Below, in pieces: positions 56,001 through 64,000 of a stretch of 64,000 bases of DNA (positions are counted from its first letter, which is position 1; each line of letters starts with the position of its first letter). Both the position numbers and the translations under genes were made by a program. The notes under the pieces were generated by a model. It worked only from the letters and a program-made list of their open reading frames with translations. It was not told the DNA's origin and did no database searches. Source of the DNA: Halichondria panicea (lineage: Eukaryota > Porifera > Demospongiae > Suberitida > Halichondriidae); contig NC_087392.1 of the NCBI RefSeq assembly GCF_963675165.1, positions 2,619,001 to 2,683,000 of the forward strand, in the 5' to 3' direction.

Positions 56001-59000
56001 AGTATCCAAAGTCACCTGCTTTTAAATGTTGAGCTGCACAGTGTATATGCACATTGTGTAGTTGTTTCACACTTATGATCATCTTGTGCAGTGTTCACAC
56101 TGAATGTAACGTGTGGTAGTGTGCCGGGAGAGGGGGACCTGATGATAGATCTCACAAGCACTGTGAACAACTCCATGCAGCTGCTGACGTCTTTTCTCAT
56201 CACTAAAGACTGTGGTGAGGGATTCGATACTAATACTTACCATGTAGCTGTTTCAAAGTTGTGCTCTAATAAAATTATGTTCGAATGTTATATTCGAATG
56301 TTGGCTAATTTTGTATTGAGAGGTCGCTTAGGTGGTACTGTACAGTGTACTTGTGGTTTCATGTGTAGTTTTGTCATTTGTACGTTTTCTTTACATTTTG
56401 CCTTGGCCACCAACACATTGTAATTAAGCAATCAGTGTTAATGACATTGTTTTCAACTCAAAAATGCTTCTAGTCATTAAAAGTCCAGTCGCACAATGGG
56501 CTGCCTTGGAAAGTGTGGGTGGAATGATTGATTTATGAATATTCATAGCCACTTATCATAACTTTTCCCATACTTTTAGAAGCTGCCATGACACTGACCG
56601 TTGTGTATGCTTAGTGTAACTTGAGAACATTACACGTACAATAACATGTGCATTAATTGTGATATTCCTTGTCTGCAGGCTCTCTACCACCAACAAGTTC
56701 GCTGTCTGCAGCAATGTCTCCAACGCTATCACCCACTTCAGCCGTCTTGACCTCCGCTGCCTCAAATTCCATGGGCTACACAGCTGCTGTTACTGCTAGT
56801 TTTGTACTGTCCAGTGTTTCTTTAGAGTCAATGACTGCTAATACCCAAACACAGACAGCTGGACTCAGTTCTGTATTTGGCTTTGATTCATCTTCTACTG
56901 GTGCCACAATACCAGCCACCAGTTCAGTGATTTTCACTCCAACTCCATCCAACCTTCTCGTGACCTCGTCTATTCAGCTGTTCTCCTCTGACCTCATTTT
57001 CACTCCAGCTCCCACCAATTCACAACCTTCTCTCACTAGTAGCTTGACCTTTTCCCCGGCCCAAACTAATGCTCCTTCCCTCACAAGCTCAATACATGCT
57101 AGCAGTCCGCCTGTCACAATGATGAGCTCTTCTCCTGGAATGCTAATTAGTCCCAGCCAGAGTTCGGAGATTGTCTCCAAAACTATACAGAGCAGTGTGT
57201 ATTATTCTCCAGAAATAACTTCACTTGTATATACCACATCATTCGCTACCACTAAAAGCATTTTAACAGAAGTGCCTACATTGACTCAATTAGTAACAGA
57301 AGCCACTCCCGAGATTATGAAAACCACTTCTATGTCAACAAGAGCTGTGCCATCCACTGCGGTACCAACAAAAGTGCTGACATCCACTCAAGCATCAAAA
57401 GAAGTGCTAACATCCACTGAGATACCAACAGAAGTACCAAAGTCCACTAACGTACTGACTTCCACTGCGGTACCAACAGAAATGCTGACGTCCACTGCGG
57501 TACCAACAGAAATGCTGACACTGACGTCCACTGCGGTATCAACAGAAATGCTGACGTCCACTGCGGTATCAACAGAAATGCTGACGTCCACTGCAGTACC
57601 AACAAAAATTCTGACGTCCACTGCGGTACCAACAGAAATGCTGACGCTGACGTCCACTGCGGTATCAACAGAAATGCTGACGTCCGTGATACCAACAGAA
57701 ATGCTGGCGTCTACTGCGGTACCAACAAAAATGCTGACACCCACTGCGGTATCAACAGAAATGCTGACGTCCACTGCGGTACCAACAGAAATGCTGACGT
57801 CCACTGCGGTACCAACAGAAATGCTGACACCCACTGCGGTATCAACAGAAATGCTGACGTCCACTGCGGTACCAACAGAAATGCTGACACCCACTGCGGT
57901 AACAACAGAAATGCTGACGTCCACTGTGGTATCAACAGAAATGCTGACGTCCGTGATACCAACAGAAATGCTGACTTCCACTGTGGTAACAACAGAAATG
58001 CTGACACCCACTGCGGTAACAACAGAAATGCTGACGTCCACTGCGGTATCAACAGAAATGCCAACAGAAATGCTGACTCCCACTGCGGTATCAACAGAAA
58101 TGCTGACACCCACTGCGGTATCAACAGAAATGCTGACGTCCACTGCGGTATCAACAGAAATGCTGACATCCACTGCGGTATCAACAGAAATACTGACGTC
58201 CACTGTGGTAACAACAGAACTACTGAATTCCACTGCGAATTCCACTCCGGTACCAACAAAATTACTGACATCCACTCCTGTACCAACAAAAGTTCTAACA
58301 TCTACTGCGATACCAACTGAGTTTGTCACATCCACTTCAACAGTTTTGACACCCAGTCCTACATTTGTGTCTTCCCCAGTGATAACTATGAGCTCCTCAC
58401 CACTAGATATGTCTACCATACTCTCGACCTCAATGTCCAGTTTTATAGAATCAAGTTTGTTACCGTCTTCGTCAATCTCAAGCTTTGTTACCACATTAAT
58501 ACCATTGTTATCATCGTCTGCTTCAACACCATCTGCTATGCCAACCTTTACCAATGTACCAATGTCACATTCTGTGTTTACCTCAAGCTATTCACGGTCT
58601 CTATCATTATCAAGTGGTTCAATACCAATCTCACCATCTTTATCAAGCTCTGGTGTGCCAGTACCATCTTTAACTTTAGCAGCACCATCAGTCACAATGT
58701 CAAGGCCGTTATCCATTTCGAGCTTACCGCGGTCTTTATCCTTATCACAAATCTCGGACTTTGTTATGTCAACACCATCATTTTCTAGTTTAATTGTGTC
58801 GACACCGTCTTTGTTGATGTCAAGTTCAATGTTATCTCCGTCATCAACTGTGTCATTTTTGTCATCATCCTCTGGTTCCACCAGTGAGCCTACAGGGACC
58901 GATCTCACACCCAGTAGCCCTGTCCTCTTCACCCTTCAGCTAACCAATTCTCGGCATCCCCTATCGACTAACTCCTTGCCACCTGGGGCGTCCCCTGAAC

Positions 59001-62000
59001 CCAATGAAACCGACAATGGAACAGGAATCCCAACTAAAGGTGGGTGCATGGGTGATTGTTATTTTCAATTTTGCTAAGTTATATTTCAATCAATGTGGTA
59101 TGTGGTTGCTGACATTGCTAGTTTAATTGCACAACATGTACAATACAGTACAGCTGCTCGCTTATCATAATTGGCATGTAATGCCTGTCCATCCCTCTCA
59201 TACCATCCCTGGGTGTGTCGCTTGCATAGTGCTCCATACTAACTTTATGTGAGCACTGTTGTAAGGAAGTGCCAGCACATTTTTATGGTTCTGGTCTCTT
59301 AAATATATAATTCCTAGCCTCATTTGTACACCTGGGATATCGCAACAGCATTATAATGGCTTCTATTATACAAGTTCCAACTATTCCTTATTTAGTCTAG
59401 GATATATATCCCAGTCATTCCCTTTTCGAATAGGTTTGCCATGATGGCCACTTTCCATCTCTGGTGCGGCATGATATCGCACTAACTAAAGGGAGGGGCT
59501 GCTCGCATCTAGGCGACACTTGTATGTTCACAGTCAGCTAGTGGCTATTTGAGGTGGACACTTGAGGATAGGCCAGTATGCCAGTATGGGTCATATCTTT
59601 ACTAACAAATTAATGTTTCTGTTTATGTTTGATGTAGAGCCTGAGCTGATGACTATACTTCTGATAGCGTTTGCTCCAGTGGTAGCAATACTACTACTTT
59701 GCATTATCCTAATATTCTGCTGCATATGCTGTATCCGTCGTAAGAAGAAGAAGACCAAACAGTAAGTTACTGACTGGCCCACATGCGCTAATTTAAAACT
59801 TGATCATTGAGTTTTAATGTTGCCATTTCTTACATACTTCACTGCAGTAGCTTCAATGATGACCCTGCGGACCTACCAGTGTCCATAGCAGAGTCCAATT
59901 TTGTGTTAGGAGCCGATGACTTCGAGGCATCTACCAAGAAAACTGAGGCACCTATTTCTCTATGGACGAGTGAGTGTTGTTTACCTGATGACCCTTTACC
60001 AGATACATTCTACTGCTCACATCTCGAATATTGAAGAGATGATCCTTTACCTTTGTGCTGACACATTGCTGCAGGTCTTCCTTGGGGTGTAGTTTCCACT
60101 CTTCCTAAAGTAGTTCAGGGAACAATTCACCCATACACTGTTGACAGAAGATCACTCAGTATACTATCAACCATCCACAGAGGTAACTAGAAGCAAGCGT
60201 TTGTGTTGTACATGTGATTAGTTCCATTGATTTGCAGGGACGTATGGGTGCATTGTGAATGGCCAAATGAGTGTGGACCGCACTGATCTTGTGGACGGGT
60301 ACAAGGGAGTCATGATGAAAATGCTTATAGGTGATCCCATGTAACAACACACTCAGCTAGACATTAAATACACGCTTGTATATTAATTTCCATGCTGCTG
60401 ACACACTGAGACATGTGTACATGCAAGACCCACATGCAAGACCCACATGTACATATGCCTCGGTCCCATGTCTACACTCTTTAGACCTACCGTATAGCGG
60501 CAAGCTCAGGATAGTGACGTTGAATCTTGCGGTAGAATAATTTCTTAGTTTTAATTTCGTATGATATGCTCTACAATACAAAATATACGAAAATTTCCAC
60601 CATACGAAAATAACCCACAATACAGTACAATGTATATACACTTGTAATGAAACTCTCCCACCAATGCATAATTATATAGGTTTCCAGCAAAATACAGGGC
60701 ATCACCAGGAGATTGCCAAGTTCCTCGAGTATGCCACTATTATGCGTGATCTTGACCACCCCAACATTTCCAAGGTGATGAATGTGAGCGTAGAGGACAA
60801 CTTAGCGCCACTGGTCCTCTACCCGATAGTGGAGTACGGGAACCTGCACACCTTCCTCACCTTTTGCCGAGTCTCACCCAACGAGAGTCCTCTCAATGTA
60901 AGCACCTACGTGTACATGTACGTGTACATACATTCTATTGTGATATGATGTAAAAGTTATTTTAGGCACCGTTATAAATTTGTCACAACTTTCACATTTT
61001 ATAGGTTTAGTGACTCTAGGTAGGTATGGTGTATTTAGTTGGTGTGTGGAGTGTTTAATTGTGGGCCTTGCTTACACAATCGTGAAAACTGCCATAGGCT
61101 GATGACTCACCGGAGTACCGTGGCTATGTACGAGCAAATGAGAACCTGGTATGGTGTGTGCCACTGAGGAGTGTTTAGTATGCTGTAGTGACAGTAGAAT
61201 GGGAACCTGGTATGGTGTGTGCCACTGAGGAGTGTTTAGTATGCTGTAGTGTCAGTAGAATGGGAACCTGGTATGGTGTGTGCCACTGAGGAGTGTTTAG
61301 TGTGCTGTAGTGACAGTAGAAGTATCTAGCTAGCATTAGCGGAGGGATAGCATAGCTAGAATTGTAAGAGAGTGATAGTAGTACTAGCTGGCTGAGAGGA
61401 TTATATAAGTACATATATGTATTTTATATTCAGCTCTATATTCAGCTCTGCTTTTGTGTGAGCTACGTATGTTCTGGGTTTTGTACTCTTGTCGTGGTAT
61501 TCACTACTGCTACATATTCAGTAATTGTCTGACATTGTTATTTAGAACAACTGTCATTGTTCTCTTTCATTGTTATCCTTTATTTCACAGCCGGTGACAT
61601 TTCAGTACAAGGTAAACTTTGGACTCCAGGTGGCATACGCGATGAAATACCTCAGTGACAAGGGGGTGGTTCATCCTGACCTAGCACTCAGGAACTGCTT
61701 GTGAGTCACCTGTGTACCTGTTCACAGTACTAGTAGCACTAAAGCTTCGGTGTGGTACATGTACATGTATGTATGCATGCTGGCACAAGAAAATACAGTA
61801 GTGCGTTACGTTCACATATGAAATGTTAAAACACAGTACATGTACCTACTGGGAACTGTTTCTTAGGGATACCACACATAAATGTATTATGTATGCAGGC
61901 TGGACACTAATTACCTGGTGAAAGTTAGTGATGGAGCCCTCTCTCAGGAGTTCTTCCCCAATTGTTATCACGTCATCAAGGGGGCTCTGAGGCCTGTGAG

Positions 62001-63659
62001 GTGGGCTGCCCCTGAGACATTCGCTGAGGGACTCTGTACATCACAAAGCAACGTGGTTAGTATTATGACTGGCTCTTTGTACTTTATAGTGTGTAATGAA
62101 GGTAGTTTCTACAGTGTTACTAATGAGGACACTGTGTTTTCTTGGTTTCTCTACATGAGAAGCATTATTGTACAGTTAACCCTGTAGTCACCTCGACACA
62201 TTTTGTTAACTCTTTGTTGTTCAATTCTGTCAATTTACTATCTCTCTCTTATTTCCCTCGTCAGTGGTCTTATGCTGTGACTCTATGGGAGATAATGACT
62301 AAGGCTGAGTTCCCATACAGAGAGGTGGATAATAACAGGAGCATCCCCTCTCACCTCATGATGGGGGCCAGGTTGGAGCAGCCTCCTGACTGCCCAAATT
62401 ACCTGTAAGTAACCTTAGTCCTGTACACTTCCCTGAGTGTTTATGTCGAACCGTATGAAGATTGAACTGTTTGCTCATGCCTGCACTTACATATGTCCTA
62501 TTGTCTTCTTTGTAGGTATGAGTTGATGCAAGCTTGCTGGGAAAGTAAAGCTGAACAGAGACCCAATTTTGGCTACCTTCACAGTCGAATTGAGCAGATT
62601 AATCAACAGCTAGCAATGGTTCAGGACGAATCACCCTTATCTACAAGAGTGGATGGACAATTGTACAGTCGGGAGAACTCCCAGGCGAGCTTAGATCACC
62701 CTTCCTCCCACCAATCACGACGCAAACGAAGTGGACGAAGCAGTTTATCAAAGAACAGTCCCTCAATCATGCGGAGGAGTATCAACAGCCGAGTGAGCGC
62801 AGCTGGCTCTGAGCATCTCAGTCTGACGTTTAGCGTGCTGAGTGGTGACCTGAGCGGCGAGTCTTCTAGTGAGGGGGAGGAGGGGCCTGAAATGCTGTCT
62901 CCGTTGGCAGAATCTGTGGTTTACCAGATGATACCGTCTCTCCTCAAAGATGACCCTGAAAACGACGTGAAACACTTGCCTACTACCTCACCTATGAATC
63001 TCGTTAATTCTTTCCTGGACTCTAGTAACAAAAACACAATCGAACTTAAAACTTCAAATTATGCACCTACATGTATTCCGTCAACATTAATCAGCCCAGC
63101 ACCCACTACACCCTCCACTGTCACAACTCGACTCACCCCCTGGGAGACGAATTCCTACACCTCCAGTCAGTTTGCACCATCGACTCTTCGAAGTGACGAC
63201 TCAGCAAGCACCCAACGTGCGGCATCTTCTCCGAGCCCTGATCTCACCAGCAAATCATCAATGTTTGGCGAGGACACAAACTCAAACCCTCGATTCAGCT
63301 ACATATCTCACTCTAATGCAGACACAGTCAGTAAAGCATCTATCAGCGAATCAGTGGGTGCATCAAATCCAGGTATGGATGACTGCCCTCAACCACCACC
63401 TAACCAAAACTCAAATATGCACACCCATAGTAACGGGCATCCAAAAATAAATGGGGCAGTTTTGAATCACAGCCTTGAAAGAATTGCTGACGCAGCAGAC
63501 TCCAGTGAAGTGAACACCAATGATATTAACGACTACGAGGGCACGCACAGTGATACCAAGTCATCAGTGAAACCACCGACTGGTGGTGATAGAACTTCTC
63601 TAGGTCTTACTGACCTTTCCAGTGACCTAATGGCAACTTTTGATAGCTGGAATCTTTAG
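53030..63659 (+). CDS. RYK-like: RYK/Derailed-like WIF-domain receptor pseudokinase with giant mucin-like insert
   Basis: Fourteen exons: 53030-53153, 53862-54022, 55786-55888, 56092-56214, 56679-59039, 59638-59761, 59848-59969, 60075-60182, 60238-60330, 60680-60897, 61591-61700, 61899-62055, 62265-62404, 62516-63659. They join in frame to 1695 residues. A signal peptide (1-17) is followed by a WIF domain (about 18-170). One 2.36-kb exon then adds about 787 Ser/Thr/Pro-rich residues with tandem STAVSTEMLT-type repeats, followed by one membrane helix (about 961-990, RRKKKK stop-transfer). The kinase-like domain (about 1075-1350) has GTYGC for the Gly loop, a candidate VMMK lysine, HPD for HRD and SDGAL for DFG, next to FFPNCYH as in RYK. 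A Ser-rich tail of about 345 residues ends it. RYK binds Wnts through WIF; vertebrate RYK is about 600 residues and lacks the insert and tail. Confidence 0.88.
54074..54361. mobile_element. MULE-like MITE with 9-bp target duplication (GTTAGTGGG)
   Basis: A 288-bp element in intron 2 of the RYK-like gene. The left end starts TAGACTCGCAAGCCGTCACT; the right end is AGTAACGAGTTGCTAATCTA, its imperfect inverse. A well matched inner part has CTCCGTGTAGAGACT on the left and AGTCTCTACACGGAG on the right. GTTAGTGGG flanks both sides (54065-54073, 54362-54370). Its first 14 bases match the right end of the 45-kb element (as complement) exactly. Confidence 0.78.
57450..58220 (+). repeat. Coding minisatellite, 30-bp unit, about 25 copies
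   Basis: Tandem copies of a 30-bp unit close to ACGTCCACTGCGGTATCAAC + AGAAATGCTG, encoding TSTAVSTEML-type decapeptides with S/P/T and T/P variants. Some units are shortened or carry insertions of 3n bases (for example extra CTGACG, or TSVIPTEML), so the frame is kept. It lies within the large exon of the RYK-like gene. The dense Thr/Ser makes each unit a likely O-glycosylation target. Copy number is probably variable between individuals. Confidence 0.9.
61142..61324. repeat. 61-bp tandem repeat, three copies
   Basis: GAACCTGGTATGGTGTGTGC starts at 61142, 61203 and 61264, an exact 61-bp period with one or two differences per copy. It lies in intron 10 of the RYK-like gene and is non-coding. 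Confidence 0.9.
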
Positions 63660-64000
63660 TGTTTTTACACCATTTTTTGTTTTGAGCTGAATTTCCACTG
63701 TTTTTATATATAATGTTCGTGTGTATAATTATGGTGCAGGGTAATTTCAATGGGATTTCAATATAACAACAGAAATCATGCAGCTGGACTACTGATCACA
63801 TGCATTGAAAGGACATACAAATAATACTGACAATATAATTATCATGCAGTTAAAATGGCTAAATGATCAATCATAATCTTTTTATTGCAATATAATTATC
63901 TGCACATACTTATAAAACAACAACATACAACATACATAATTTATATACGCCTATAATTATACATGTTTTTTTATAGCTAATTATAATTAACTACACGAAC
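63660..64000. other. RYK-like 3' UTR and downstream flank
   Basis: AT-rich sequence with repeated ATAATTAT words up to the window end. It probably includes the 3' UTR and polyadenylation site of the RYK-like gene. No exon is visible. Confidence 0.45.

Noticed and set aside
57450-58220. Regular 30-bp repeats as a possible CRISPR array
   Set aside because: Units are contiguous without spacers, encode in-frame decapeptides, and lie in a eukaryotic exon.
57388-58554. 388-residue open frame antisense to the RYK mucin exon (VDVSISV repeats)
   Set aside because: It is a shadow of the 30-bp repeat, which happens to lack stops in the antisense frame. The + strand frame is supported by splice phase and continuity with WIF and TM exons.

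Overview
This is animal nuclear DNA. It carries multi-exon, GT-AG spliced genes for metazoan-type proteins: an RYK/Derailed WIF-domain receptor, an FCHSD/nervous-wreck F-BAR adaptor, a CIN85/CD2AP adaptor and a ceramide glucosyltransferase. Genes are packed tightly (often 100-500 bp apart, on both strands), many introns are only 50-200 nt, and the non-coding DNA is full of small inverted-repeat elements. A non-bilaterian animal, most likely a sponge (demosponge-like), fits best. That placement is inference from gene style and protein divergence, not from a database match. All exon models were read by hand from splice signals and protein families. Nearly all join with a continuous reading frame and give lengths expected of their families.

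Layout. 0.26-6.1 kb (+): FCHSD-type F-BAR/double-SH3 adaptor. 6.6-8.0 kb (+): intronless AIG1-like GTPase with a glycine-zipper C-terminus. 8.5-9.4 kb (-): ribosomal protein S16. 10.4-13.7 kb (+): AAAP/SLC36-like amino-acid transporter. 13.9-15.7 kb (+): intronless POT/SLC15-like transporter. 15.8-36.9 kb: a glycosyltransferase block with four GT31 beta-1,3-galactosyltransferase-like genes (-,+,+,-) and two tandem ceramide glucosyltransferase (UGCG, GT21) genes (+,+). One small unknown gene (-, 20.9-21.9 kb) also lies there. 37.4-46.6 kb (+): CIN85/CD2AP-like three-SH3 adaptor. 46.9-47.7 kb (-): ashwin homologue. 48.0-49.5 kb (+): ribosomal protein L13a. 49.7-52.2 kb (-): DNAJC8 homologue. 53.0-63.7 kb (+): RYK-like pseudokinase receptor with a giant Ser/Thr-rich repeat exon and a long C-terminal tail.

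How the genes work together. The glycosyltransferase block is the clearest functional grouping. UGCG makes glucosylceramide on the cytosolic Golgi face, and GT31 enzymes extend glycans in the Golgi lumen. A local cluster of both suggests, but does not prove, a lineage-specific glycosphingolipid repertoire. One GT31 member has lost both Asp positions of its DxD metal-binding motif. The 46.9-52.2 kb segment is a housekeeping RNA/translation block: tRNA-ligase-complex subunit, ribosomal protein and spliceosome-associated J protein. FCHSD and CIN85 are both membrane-remodelling/endocytic SH3 adaptors.

Mobile DNA. I find at least four short non-autonomous elements that start 5'-TAG, end CTA-3' and are flanked by 9-bp target duplications (MULE-like). 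There is also a pogo-like MITE with TA flanks, a small family sharing the string GCCTTAATTAGA, several long hairpins, and a roughly 490-bp perfect (TG)n tract directly beside an inverted-repeat element inside the first UGCG gene.
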